Below, one piece after another: positions 49,580 to 57,571 of a stretch of 64,000 bases of DNA (position 1 is the first letter of the stretch; every line of letters starts with the position of its first letter). The notes beneath the pieces are model-generated. The model ran no database searches, was not told the origin of the DNA, and saw only the letters and a list, made by a program, of their open reading frames with translations. The DNA lies in contig NZ_CP044972.1 in NCBI RefSeq assembly GCF_010104355.1, forward strand, positions 1,488,001-1,552,000, given 5' to 3'. This DNA is from Hydrogenophaga sp. PBL-H3 (GTDB taxonomy: Bacteria > Pseudomonadota > Gammaproteobacteria > Burkholderiales > Burkholderiaceae_C). A program made the position numbers and the translations under genes.

Positions 49580-50293
49580 TCAGACTGGTTTGAGGAGCAG
49601 CTTGCGCAGCGAGCGAATCTTCTGCCAGAGCACTGCCTTGGGCAGCGTCATGGCCATGGCCAGCATGCAGCGCTCCAGCCAGCCTTGGCGCTCTTGCAGG
49701 CGGTCAATGGCCTTGGTCAGGTCCCGCGCCACCGCTGGGCCATACGCCTTTTCGGCCTTGGCCAGTGCCAGGCGAAGCAGGGGTAAAGGCAGGCCCATCA
49801 TGGCCAGGTCGATCACGTCCCGGCTGAACACGCTGTCGTCTGCCCACCGGTCTGAATTGGCCAGCAGTTTGGACGCTGCCATGTCCAGCGGCGTGAGCGT
49901 CTGGATGCCACACACCACGTCGTCCTTGCTCGGTGCTTCCAGTGTTATGCGTGCCTCGCGCACGATTTCGAACTTGATGGCCTGGCCGTCCATATGCACC
50001 GCCGTGCGCAGGCCGTACTGGTCGGCGCGCACTTCGCGCAGCACCTCCAGCGGCTGGGCGCCTGGCCGCACTAAGGCGTTGAGCCCTTCCGGGCCGGTGA
50101 GCAACTGACGCAGTTCCCGGTAGCCCGAAGCGTCAGACACCAGAAAGTCGATGTCCACCGATTCGCGGTACTCGCCGTAGCGCAGGGCAATGCAGGTGCC
50201 ACCGCCAAAGAGACTCCCGAACTGGCGCAGCGCATCGCCGTCCAGCGCGGCCAGCACATGCGCAACGCGCTGATGATGCGGGCGCTCAAACAT
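49580..50293 (-). CDS. AbiEii/AbiGii-like nucleotidyltransferase (putative toxin)
   Basis: 237 residues, ATG 50293 overlapping the stop of the XRE gene by eight bases. Nucleotidyltransferase core: FGSLFGGGTCIALRYGEYRESVDIDFLVSD with the GG motif (residues 30-32) and Asp47/Asp49; then SKDDVVCGIQTLTPLDMAASKLLANSDRW, typical of the AbiEii toxin family. A helical C-terminal half ends in a basic tail (WQKIRSLRKLLLKPV). In AbiE systems the partner AbiEi is a winged-helix protein; here the partner is an XRE-type regulator, so the pair may be a variant. Toxin role is inference. Confidence 0.78.
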   Translation of the reverse strand: MFERPHHQRVAHVLAALDGDALRQFGSLFGGGTCIALRYGEYRESVDIDFLVSDASGYRELRQLLTGPEGLNALVRPGAQPLEVLREVRADQYGLRTAVHMDGQAIKFEIVREARITLEAPSKDDVVCGIQTLTPLDMAASKLLANSDRWADDSVFSRDVIDLAMMGLPLPLLRLALAKAEKAYGPAVARDLTKAIDRLQERQGWLERCMLAMAMTLPKAVLWQKIRSLRKLLLKPV

Positions 50294-50792
50294 TGGACAT
50301 GCCCACCGACGCGCCACCCCCGAGACCCGTGCGCAACGCCTGCAGCAGTGCCTGCTCTTCGGGAGACATGGCGGCAGTGTCCAGATGGCGCACATTGCGT
50401 TCGTAGATGCCCAGGGCCTCCATGGGCGTGAGCGTGTCGGTGCCGTGCACCTGCCATGCCAAGGCCTTCAACTGCGGGTAGTCCGCCAGGCGCACACGCA
50501 CCGGTATCCAGTCGGTGAGGTCGACCGGGCTCGCGCTGGAAACGTCGGCGTCCTCCGTGTTTTTGGCCAGCAGCGTCATGCCCAGCGCCACCATGGCGTT
50601 GGCCCAGGCGCCGCCGGCCACCGACGGCTCGCCCTTCTCGATGCGGTGCAACGTCACCCGCGACATGCCCGCCGCCTCTGCCGCCGCGGTGCTGCTCACC
50701 CGAAGGGCTTTGCGGCGCGCGCGAATCTGCTCGCCCAGGGCTTGCAACTGAGCGGTGCTTTGGTCTGAAGGAGGCGGTGCGTGAGCTGGCAT
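50286..50792 (-). CDS. XRE-family regulator, putative antitoxin
   Basis: 168 residues. Cro/CI-type helix-turn-helix in residues 17-70 (LGEQIRARRKALRVSSTAAAEAAGMSRVTLHRIEKGEPSVAGGAW), followed by a C-terminal region of about 95 residues (LADYPQLKALAWQVHGTDTLTPMEALGIYERNVRHLD) that recurs in proteins encoded beside nucleotidyltransferases. Overlaps the downstream nucleotidyltransferase gene by eight bases. Predicted transcript start is about three bases before the ATG. Confidence 0.82.
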   Translation of the reverse strand: MPAHAPPPSDQSTAQLQALGEQIRARRKALRVSSTAAAEAAGMSRVTLHRIEKGEPSVAGGAWANAMVALGMTLLAKNTEDADVSSASPVDLTDWIPVRVRLADYPQLKALAWQVHGTDTLTPMEALGIYERNVRHLDTAAMSPEEQALLQALRTGLGGGASVGMSNV

Positions 50793-50842
50793 TTGTTTCT
50801 CATTCTGATCAAAATGATTATTTTGTCAAGTTTGAGAAACAA
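50793..50842 (-). promoter_or_regulatory. Nested palindromic promoter of the XRE operon
   Basis: Perfect 10-bp inverted arms TTGTTTCTCA (50793-50802) and TGAGAAACAA (50833-50842) bracket the promoter, centres 40 bases apart. Between them: -35 TTGACA on the minus strand (50824-50829), 16-base spacer, -10-like CAGAAT (50802-50807), and an inner palindrome CAAAAT-GATT-ATTTTG (50810-50825). Consistent with XRE autorepression, possibly by looping of two dimers. Confidence 0.65.
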
Positions 50843-50857
50843 TTTTGGCTTCTGCGG

Positions 50858-50959
50858 AGTGGCTCGGGCGGCCGAGCCGAACACTTCCGGCCGGTGAATG
50901 CCGTGGCGCTGGCAGATGGCAGCGATCCCTGAGCGGTGTTGGGATATGGCGGGATGCAT
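50858..50959 (-). pseudogene. Truncated minimal nucleotidyltransferase remnant
   Basis: Reading leftward from ATG 50959: MHPAISQHRSGIAAICQRHG then IHRPEVFGSAARA, which is the exact N-terminal pattern of an MNT nucleotidyltransferase up to its GS motif. After that the sequence turns into the XRE promoter region; the DxD strand and everything downstream are gone. The 100 bases upstream (50960-51066) look like debris, with no intact frame. Best read as a deletion scar from a former MNT gene. Not a duplicate of the neighbouring intact MNT, since the residues differ. Confidence 0.65.
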
Positions 50960-51066
50960 GGCACCGTGGATATTGACGGCGCGGGATGGCCCAAAACGTC
51001 GTCCAGAAACTGTTGACTTCGACCGCCGTTTCAATCGATCCCGTCAGCCAGGAAGCCAGTTCTCGC

Positions 51067-51357
51067 TCATACCGGGCGGGCTTCGGCCAGCACCTGTGCG
51101 CGAAACTTGGGCGGCAGGTCTTTGGGCGTGAGCACATCCACGTGCCGGCCCATCAATTGCTCCAGCTCGTCTTGCAGGCCGCCCAGGTCAAACAGCGTGG
51201 TTCCCGGCAGGGGGTCCACCAGCAGATCCAGGTCGCTGCCCTCCGTGTCTGCACCTTGCAGCACCGAGCCGAACACGCGCGGGTTGCTCACGTGGTAGCG
51301 CAGCGCCGCCTTGCAAACGGCGTCGCGGTGTTGGGAAAGTGCTTGAGAGGGGCGCAT
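51067..51357 (-). CDS. Minimal nucleotidyltransferase (MNT), no HepT partner
   Basis: 96 residues, the usual MNT length. GS-x10-DLD motif: FGSVLQGADTEGSDLDLLVD (Gly30-Ser31, Asp42, Asp44), opening with LSQHRDAVCKAALRYHVSNPRVFGS and closing LEQLMGRHVDVLTPKDL. In MntA-HepT systems this enzyme AMPylates the HEPN toxin encoded just downstream. Here the expected HepT is absent: downstream lie the remnant MNT and the XRE operon. Possibly an orphan antitoxin. Confidence 0.85.
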   Translation of the reverse strand: MRPSQALSQHRDAVCKAALRYHVSNPRVFGSVLQGADTEGSDLDLLVDPLPGTTLFDLGGLQDELEQLMGRHVDVLTPKDLPPKFRAQVLAEARPV

Positions 51358-51385
51358 GTGGGCGAGTGTATCGACGGGCCGCGCC

Positions 51386-51793
51386 TCACAGCCACACCGA
51401 CCCCGGCGCCGGGCTGGTCTCGATGGTGAAGTCGGGCGAGCCGCCCAGCACGAAGGCGCCGAGCACCAGGCTGAGCAGCGAGATGAACAGGCTGGCCCAG
51501 AACGCCGTCCAGAACCCGTCGACCTTGAAGCCGTCCACCAGCTTGGCCACCAGCAACAGCATCAGCGCGTTGATCACCAGCAGGAACAGGCCAAAGCTCA
51601 GCAGCGTCAAGGGCAGCGTGAGCACCACCAGCAGCGGCCTCACCACCGCATTGGCCAGCCCCAGCAGCAGGGCCGAGACCACCAGCGCCGAGGTGCTGCC
51701 GAACCGGATGCCCTTGAACAAATGGCTCGCCACCCACAGGGCGAGGGCGGTGATGGCCCAGTGGAGGAGGAAGGGGGTGAGGTTGGCGAGCAT
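51386..51793 (-). CDS. Phage holin family membrane protein (YvlD-like)
   Basis: 135 residues with four hydrophobic segments covering nearly the whole chain, including FLLHWAITALALWVASHLFKGIRFGS, LLGLANAVVRPLLVVLTLPLTLLSFGLFLLVINALML. This is the Pfam phage-holin-4 family of chromosomal proteins, not evidence of a prophage. A periplasmic-side tail with Pro/Gly (GGSPDFTIETSPAPGS) ends the protein. Function unknown. Confidence 0.85.
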   Translation of the reverse strand: MLANLTPFLLHWAITALALWVASHLFKGIRFGSTSALVVSALLLGLANAVVRPLLVVLTLPLTLLSFGLFLLVINALMLLLVAKLVDGFKVDGFWTAFWASLFISLLSLVLGAFVLGGSPDFTIETSPAPGSVWL

Positions 51794-51953
51794 GTGGACA
51801 ATTTCATGAGTGAAGATTCTCGCGAGCCGTTGTTGTGGTTGGTTCGGTCGCGATGGTTTCGATACGGCTGTGCTCTATTTCTTTTCGGAGAATGTGGCTT
51901 ACATCTAACCAGCAATGAATATGGAGATTTTGAGTAGCAGGAACGCCTCGCTG

Positions 51954-53090
51954 CTATGCGGGCTTTTCTGATTCTTCAGTTAGTGGTGGTGGAAGTGCCG
52001 CAACCAACTCATTCGCATGCTCCCTGTAGTCAAGTGCTGTTTTGCTTGAATCAACTTCAATTTGCACTTGTTCAAAGTACTCTATTTGCTTTAGTGTTGT
52101 TGATTGCTCTGGTGTCGGTTCTTCACCATCTACAATAATTGGTTTTTTAGGTTTTGATAGCCTAAGATTTACAGACGCGCCGGTTGCAAGTTTTTGGGAA
52201 AGTCTGGTCAAGGATATGGAAAGACTATTCTTTAATTCATGCCTCCGGCCTTCATCAGTTCCTTGGTAGTACTCATCCACCAAGGATGAAGCCAGTTTCT
52301 CAAGATCGGTTTTCGCCTTTCCGCTATTGTGAGCTTCAAAGTCATTCAAAATCGAATCGGGGACTTTTGAATCTACCAGTTTGGCGTAAAGCGCCTTCAT
52401 GGTTATAACTTCAGCCAAAATTTGATTGACACCCTTAAGACATTTTGCCATGCCAAAAATAAACGCTGCAGTAGCTGCGAGGTAGAGCAAAATTGATCCT
52501 GAAGCGACTGAACGAATGGTCACTCGATTCTGTCCCTCATCAAAAGTCTCCGTTACATCGCGGCAGATCTGATTCCAATCTTTGGACTCTTTGGCTAGGT
52601 CCCCTAACGTTTTTGTTTCTTCCTTTATCGGTAGTCGAATAACCATCTCGGTTTGGCCATCATCCAACTCCCAGTATTCAACTTGAAGTTCTGTAAATGC
52701 ATTGTCGATTGCTGAAACGGCGTTAAATTTCTTCGCTATTTCAAGGCGCAACTTTTCAATTTCTGGAGCCGCAAGATTTGGAGTTAACTGATTTTGTCCC
52801 AGCAGGTTCATAATCTTTTGAAATAGCTCGCTCCCCACATATCCTGCCAAGTCATGTGATAGTAGTGTTTCGGCTAATTCGCCTTCCGCTTCATTAAGGT
52901 CACTTTGAGTCAATGTTTGGCGTACAATTTCTAGGTGATCCTTGAATGATTGACCAACTTGTGGGTTGCCTGGATTTGCGGCTAGTGAGGCAAGCAGACT
53001 AGTTAGCGTAACTAAATGACTGTCGACGTTTCCTTTTTTGTAGTCTACGGCTATTTGATTAATTATTCTGTGAAAACGCGACAGTTCCAT
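51954..53090 (-). CDS. Orphan AT-rich gene, unknown membrane-associated protein
   Basis: 378 residues. Base composition stands out: 24 of 60 bases are G/C at 52381-52440 and 26 of 60 at 52741-52800, against 37 of 60 in a neighbouring gene. The first about 190 residues are helical and acidic, then one hydrophobic segment (about 197-216, SGSILLYLAATAAFIFGMAKC), then a helical/coiled region and an acidic Pro-rich tail. I recognise no family or catalytic motif. Bounded by a holin-like gene and glnS, with no transposase or integrase. Likely recent horizontal acquisition. Confidence 0.7.
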   Translation of the reverse strand: MELSRFHRIINQIAVDYKKGNVDSHLVTLTSLLASLAANPGNPQVGQSFKDHLEIVRQTLTQSDLNEAEGELAETLLSHDLAGYVGSELFQKIMNLLGQNQLTPNLAAPEIEKLRLEIAKKFNAVSAIDNAFTELQVEYWELDDGQTEMVIRLPIKEETKTLGDLAKESKDWNQICRDVTETFDEGQNRVTIRSVASGSILLYLAATAAFIFGMAKCLKGVNQILAEVITMKALYAKLVDSKVPDSILNDFEAHNSGKAKTDLEKLASSLVDEYYQGTDEGRRHELKNSLSISLTRLSQKLATGASVNLRLSKPKKPIIVDGEEPTPEQSTTLKQIEYFEQVQIEVDSSKTALDYREHANELVAALPPPLTEESEKPA

Positions 53091-53119
53091 TGATGGCCCC
53101 CTCTAGGTTTGATAAAAGT

Positions 53120-54961
53120 CTATTTGCCCCAAGAATCCTTCAACCCCGTCACCCGATTAAAAACCGGCTTCCCCGCCACATGATCCACCCGATCCGCCAC
53201 AAAGTACCCAAACCGCTCAAACTGGAACTTCTCATCCGGTTTCGCCGCAGCCAATGACGGCTCCACGTAGGCGGTCACCACTTTCAGGCTGTTCGGGTTG
53301 AGCGCTTCAATGAAGTCTTTGCCGCCGGCGTCGGGCTGGGGGTCGCTGAACAGGCGGTCGTACAGGCGCACTTCGGCAGGCACGCCGTCGGCCACGCTCA
53401 CCCAGGTGATGGCGGCTTTGGCTTTCACGCTGTCGGCGCCGGGGGTGCCGCTCTTGGTGCCGGGGATCACCTTGGCGTGCACGGCGGTCACGGTGCCGCT
53501 GGCGTCTTTTTCGCAGCCGGTGCACTCGATCACGTAGCCGCCTTTGAGGCGCACCACGTTCCCAGGGAACAAGCGCTTGTAGCCCTTGGGGGGCACTTCT
53601 TCAAAGTCCTCGCGTTCGATCCACACCTGGTTGCCGATCTTGAACACGCGCTCGGGCGGCGGGGTCTGGCCTTCGGGCACGGCGTGGTGGGGCAGGGCGG
53701 GCTGGGTGCAGTCTTCCGTGTAGCCGTCTGAGCCGAAGGCCTCGGCCCAGTTGGTGAGCACCAGCTTGACGGGGTCGAGCACGGCCATGCCGCGGTGGGC
53801 CTTGTTTTCCAGGTCTTCGCGCAGGCAGCCTTCGAGCGTGCTGTAGTCGATCCAGCTGTCGCTCTTGGTCACGCCGATGCGTTCGGCAAACATCTGGATG
53901 CTCTCGGGCGTGTAGCCGCGCCGGCGCAGGCCGACGATGGTTGGCATGCGCGGGTCGTCCCAGCCGCTCACCTTGTGGTCGTACACCAGTTGCGCGAGCT
54001 TGCGTTTGCTGGTGATCACATAGGTCAGGTTGAGCCGGGCAAATTCGTACTGGTGCGGCGCGGGGTGCGCCAGCAGCCCGCCTTCGCACAGGCGGTCCAT
54101 CAGCCAGTCGTAAAACGGGCGCTGGTCTTCAAACTCCAGCGTGCAGATGCTGTGGGTGATCTGCTCCAGCGCGTCCTCAATGGGGTGCGCAAAGGTGTAC
54201 ATGGGGTAGATGCACCAGGTGTCGCCCGTGTTGTGGTGCGTGGCGCGGCGGATGCGGTAGATGGCGGGGTCGCGCAGGTTGATGTTGGGCGAGGCCATGT
54301 CGATCTTGGCGCGCAGCACCATGCTGCCGTCTTCGTGCTGGCCGTCGCGCATTTCGCGAAACCGCGCCAGGTTCTGCGCGGGGGTGCGGCTTCTGAACGG
54401 GCTGTCGGTGCCGGGCTTGCCGAAGTCGCCGCGCGCGGCGCGCATCTGCTCGCCGGTCTGCTCGTCCACATACGCGTGGCCGGCTTCAATGAGGTACTCG
54501 GCCGCGCGGTACATGAAGCCGAAGTAGTCGCTCGCCTGAAACAGGTGGCTCTGGCCGTTGGCTTCCCAGTTGAAGCCGAGCCATTTCACCGCGTCCAGGA
54601 TGCTGTTGACGTACTCGGTGTCTTCCTTCTCGGGGTTGGTGTCGTCAAAGCGCATGTGGCACACGCCGCCGTAGTCGCGTGCCAGGCCAAAGTTGAGGCA
54701 GATGCTCTTGGCGTGGCCCACGTGCAGATAGCCGTTGGGCTCGGGCGGGAAGCGGGTGCGGATCTTGGCGGGGTCGGGCTGGCCGGCGGCGTGGTGCGCG
54801 GCGTCGCCCGGGGTGCCGGCCCAGCGGCGGCTGGCATAGGTGCCTTTGTCGAGATCGTTTTCAATGATCTGGCGCAGGAAGTTGCTGACCTTGTGTTCGC
54901 CCTCTGCGGGGGCGTTGGCGGTGGGGCTGGATGGCTTGCTGGGGGGGGTGTTGGAGCTCAT
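53120..54961 (-). CDS. glnS: Glutaminyl-tRNA synthetase
   Basis: 613 residues. Class I synthetase with the HIGH-type motif in PPEPNGYLHVGHAKSICLNF (HVGH about residue 79) and the KMSKS-type motif as ITSKRKLAQLV (about residue 318). The ordered GlnRS features follow: SDYFGFMYRAAEYLIEAGHAYVD, IYPMYTFAHPIEDALEQITHSICTLEF and the C-terminal anticodon-binding barrels. An extension of about 25 Ser/Pro-rich residues precedes the domain. ATG 54961 was taken as start; a TTG one codon earlier is not needed. Charges tRNA-Gln directly, as in gamma- and betaproteobacteria. Confidence 0.95.
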   Translation of the reverse strand: MSSNTPPSKPSSPTANAPAEGEHKVSNFLRQIIENDLDKGTYASRRWAGTPGDAAHHAAGQPDPAKIRTRFPPEPNGYLHVGHAKSICLNFGLARDYGGVCHMRFDDTNPEKEDTEYVNSILDAVKWLGFNWEANGQSHLFQASDYFGFMYRAAEYLIEAGHAYVDEQTGEQMRAARGDFGKPGTDSPFRSRTPAQNLARFREMRDGQHEDGSMVLRAKIDMASPNINLRDPAIYRIRRATHHNTGDTWCIYPMYTFAHPIEDALEQITHSICTLEFEDQRPFYDWLMDRLCEGGLLAHPAPHQYEFARLNLTYVITSKRKLAQLVYDHKVSGWDDPRMPTIVGLRRRGYTPESIQMFAERIGVTKSDSWIDYSTLEGCLREDLENKAHRGMAVLDPVKLVLTNWAEAFGSDGYTEDCTQPALPHHAVPEGQTPPPERVFKIGNQVWIEREDFEEVPPKGYKRLFPGNVVRLKGGYVIECTGCEKDASGTVTAVHAKVIPGTKSGTPGADSVKAKAAITWVSVADGVPAEVRLYDRLFSDPQPDAGGKDFIEALNPNSLKVVTAYVEPSLAAAKPDEKFQFERFGYFVADRVDHVAGKPVFNRVTGLKDSWGK

Positions 54962-55107
54962 CAAGGCATTCTAGGGGCGTGGTGCGTTTCACCTCGGTGC
55001 CAACGGTCTGTGGCGCGGGCTGAATGGTCATGGCGCACAAGCTTGGCGGGGGTGGACTCCGGTATCGTTGTCGCGGAGTCGAGGCAACCCCCCGGGGCAC
55101 ACACCAC

Positions 55108-56340
55108 ATGCACAACGAACACCCAGAAACCATCCCCAGTGAAGAGTCCCTGCCGTGGGAGATCACGCAGGCCGAAGACGTGTTTTTGCCCTCGGTGCGC
55201 GTGCGCCTGGGCTGGGCCGACATTGAGGCCGCCGTGGAGCGCGGCGCCATCGTGCCGAGCGAGGCGCATGCGCTGTGGGCTTCGTGGGCCTCGCCAGGGA
55301 GCGACCAGCGCGTGAGCGCGGCCGAGCTGGCGCCGCCGGCCGCGCAGCCCTTGCCGTCGGGGGTGCCCATGGCGCCCATGCCCGGCGTGGCGCCCGGACC
55401 GAGCTTCTCGTTCACCAACACGCTGTATTACTTCGGCGGCATGCTGGCCATCGGCGCCATGACGCTGTTCATGACACTGGGCTGGGAACTGTTCGGAGCC
55501 TGGGGCGTGTTTGCCTTGTCGATGGGCTACCTGGTGGGCGCGCTGCTGGTGGCGCGCAACCTCATGAAACAGCGCCTGCGCACGCCGGCCGGTGTGTTGG
55601 CCACGCTGGCTGTGTGCCTGGTGCCGCTGGCCACCTGGGCGTTGCAGGTTGGGCTGGGCCTGTGGCCCGACGGCGCGCACGACAGTTACCGGGATTACCA
55701 CCGCTACATCGACTGGCGCTGGCTCACGCTGGAGCTGGCCACGCTGGCGGCGGCGGTCGTCATGCTCTGGCGCTTTCGTTTGCCGTTCATGGTGATGCCG
55801 GTGGCCGTGACGCTCTGGTACCTCAACATGGACGTGGCCCACATGCTCATGCAGAAAGAAGGCTTCGACTGGCAGTTCACGCGCGACGTGTCGCTGTTGT
55901 TTGGCCTGGCCACCTGCGCCATCGCTGTGTGGGTTGACCTGCGCACGCGCGCCGCCACGCACCCGCTGAACCGGCAAGATTTCGCCTTCTGGCTTTACCT
56001 CTTCGGCGCCATCATGTTCTGGGGCGGTATGAGCCTGCGAGACAGCGACTCGGAGCTCAACAAGTTCATCTACGCGCTCATCAACGTGGGCCTCGTGTTT
56101 CTCGGCGCGGCCATCGGCCGGCGTGTGTTCACCGTGCTCGGCGCCATCGGCGTGGCGGTTTACCTGGGCTATTTGTCGCACCGCGTGTTTGCAGACAGCC
56201 TGCTGTTCCCGTTTGCGCTCACGCTGCTGGGCTTGGGCGTGGTGGCGCTGGGCCTCTGGTGGCAGCGGCGCGAGGCCGCCATTCATGCGCGGCTGGCCAG
56301 CTGGCTGCCCGCTGCGTTGAAGCCACTGGCAGCCGGCTGA
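55108..56340 (+). CDS. DUF2157-like integral membrane protein
   Basis: 410 residues from ATG 55108. The N-terminal WEITQAEDVFLPSVRVRLGWADIEAAVERGAIVPSEAHALWASW block is the DUF2157-type helical lead-in, followed by a Pro-rich linker and about nine to ten membrane helices beginning FTNTLYYFGGMLAIGAMTLFM. Family function unknown; members lie near the cell envelope. Divergent from glnS. Confidence 0.8.
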   Translation: MHNEHPETIPSEESLPWEITQAEDVFLPSVRVRLGWADIEAAVERGAIVPSEAHALWASWASPGSDQRVSAAELAPPAAQPLPSGVPMAPMPGVAPGPSFSFTNTLYYFGGMLAIGAMTLFMTLGWELFGAWGVFALSMGYLVGALLVARNLMKQRLRTPAGVLATLAVCLVPLATWALQVGLGLWPDGAHDSYRDYHRYIDWRWLTLELATLAAAVVMLWRFRLPFMVMPVAVTLWYLNMDVAHMLMQKEGFDWQFTRDVSLLFGLATCAIAVWVDLRTRAATHPLNRQDFAFWLYLFGAIMFWGGMSLRDSDSELNKFIYALINVGLVFLGAAIGRRVFTVLGAIGVAVYLGYLSHRVFADSLLFPFALTLLGLGVVALGLWWQRREAAIHARLASWLPAALKPLAAG

Positions 56341-56343
56341 CCC

Positions 56344-56964
56344 TTACTGCCCGAAGCGCGGCCCGTCTTTCAGGAACGCGTCTTCTTCCGGCGTGCAGGT
56401 GCGCCCGAGCACGGCGTTGCGGTGCGGGAAGCGGCCGTATTGCGCCACGATGTCGCGGTGCACCACGGCAAAGCGCAGGTTGCTGGCGAGCGTGTCGCGC
56501 AGCGTGTCGGGGCTGGTGTCCACCAGCCGCTGGAAGCGCGCCACGCATTCCTCTTGCAGTTCCAGGTTTTCGGCGTGCATGAGCGGCATGTAGAGGAACA
56601 CACAGCCGGCCGGCGTGAGCGTGGTGTCCATGCCCTCGGCGAGCGAGCGGCGGCTCAGGCGCTGGGCGCGGGCATCGCCATCAAAGGCGCGGCGCTGGCC
56701 TCGGTGCACGTTGCGCGAGAGCTGGTCGAGCAGCACGATGAGCGCCAGCCGCGCGCGTGGCTCGGCCTCCCAGTCGGTGAGGCCGCCGTCCAGCGCCATG
56801 CCGACCAGTTCACCGAAGCGCTGGCGGATGGCGTCGTCTTGCGCCGCGCCGCCGCCAAACCAGCGTTCGTTGCGGTCTTGCGAGGGCCAGTCAAGCTGCA
56901 GGCCGTCGCCAAACCAGAAATCGAGCACATCCAGGGCGGCTGGGGGTGGAGATGGGGTGTTCAT
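56344..56964 (-). CDS. DUF924 protein
   Basis: 206 residues. DUF924 signature: VLDFWFGDGLQLDWPSQDRNERWFGGGAAQDDAIRQRFG at the N-terminus, then ARLALIVLLDQLSRNVHRG, FLYMPLMHAENLELQEECVARF and QYGRFPHRNAVLGR. TPR-like helical fold, function unknown but very widely conserved in proteobacteria. The stop is four bases from the convergent DUF2157-like stop. Confidence 0.92.
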   Translation of the reverse strand: MNTPSPPPAALDVLDFWFGDGLQLDWPSQDRNERWFGGGAAQDDAIRQRFGELVGMALDGGLTDWEAEPRARLALIVLLDQLSRNVHRGQRRAFDGDARAQRLSRRSLAEGMDTTLTPAGCVFLYMPLMHAENLELQEECVARFQRLVDTSPDTLRDTLASNLRFAVVHRDIVAQYGRFPHRNAVLGRTCTPEEDAFLKDGPRFGQ

Positions 56965-57088
56965 GGGGTTACGTCTGGCAACCACTTTGACGTGGCATGC
57001 GGTATGGCTGGGCGTGGAATTCCTTGTAATGCAGTCACAGGGTAACCAAAACCCTGCTGCCTGCCCCACCTGACTCCAGGAGCCCAAC

Positions 57089-57565
57089 ATGAAAACGTCT
57101 TCACTCAACGCCCACTGGGCACGCACCTCCGCCTGGGCCCGTGGCCTCTCGCTGGCCGCCTTGGCTACCGGCGCCTGGGCTGTGTCCACCGTCGCCACGC
57201 AAGCCCATGCGCGGGACAACAACCTTTCCTGGTCCATCGGCGTGAGCTCGCCGGGCGTGGCCGTGGGGGTGTCCAACTACCCGCCTGTGTACGGCAGCCC
57301 CTACCCGGTGTACGAAGAGCGGTACCCCGTCTATGAAGAGCGCCGCCCGTATTACCAGCGCCCGATCGTGGTGCAACCGCGCCCGGTGGTGGTGTACCCA
57401 CAGCCCGTCTATGTGCAACCGCGCCCGTACTACCGCGCCGGCTGGGGCTACGGCCCGCGCTGGGATGACCGCCGCTACGGCCACGGCCCTCGCCACCGCC
57501 ACCATGGCCACCGCGATGGGCGCGGCTGGGACGATGACGACGACGGCCGTCGCGGCTACCGCTGA
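57089..57565 (+). CDS. Exported Tyr/Pro/Arg-rich protein of unknown function
   Basis: 158 residues. Long signal region ends near AQAHARD (about residue 42). The mature part is low complexity: YPVYEERYPVYEERRPYYQRP, then VQPRPVVVYPQPVYVQPRP, then a His/Arg patch HGPRHRHHGHRDGRG and the end WDDDDDGRRGYR. Resembles the YXWGXW/DUF-type small envelope proteins common in Burkholderiales; no activity known. His and Asp clusters may bind metal. ATG 57089 follows CAGGAGCCCAAC. Confidence 0.7.
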   Translation: MKTSSLNAHWARTSAWARGLSLAALATGAWAVSTVATQAHARDNNLSWSIGVSSPGVAVGVSNYPPVYGSPYPVYEERYPVYEERRPYYQRPIVVQPRPVVVYPQPVYVQPRPYYRAGWGYGPRWDDRRYGHGPRHRHHGHRDGRGWDDDDDGRRGYR

Positions 57566-57571
57566 GCATCC

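Noticed and set aside
50960..51066. A HepT toxin gene downstream of the orphan MNT
   Set aside because: All frames are interrupted or lack the HEPN pattern; I treat the stretch as debris.
51386..51793. Phage holin family gene as evidence of a prophage
   Set aside because: This Pfam family is mostly chromosomal membrane proteins; no other phage genes, att sites or integrase are nearby.
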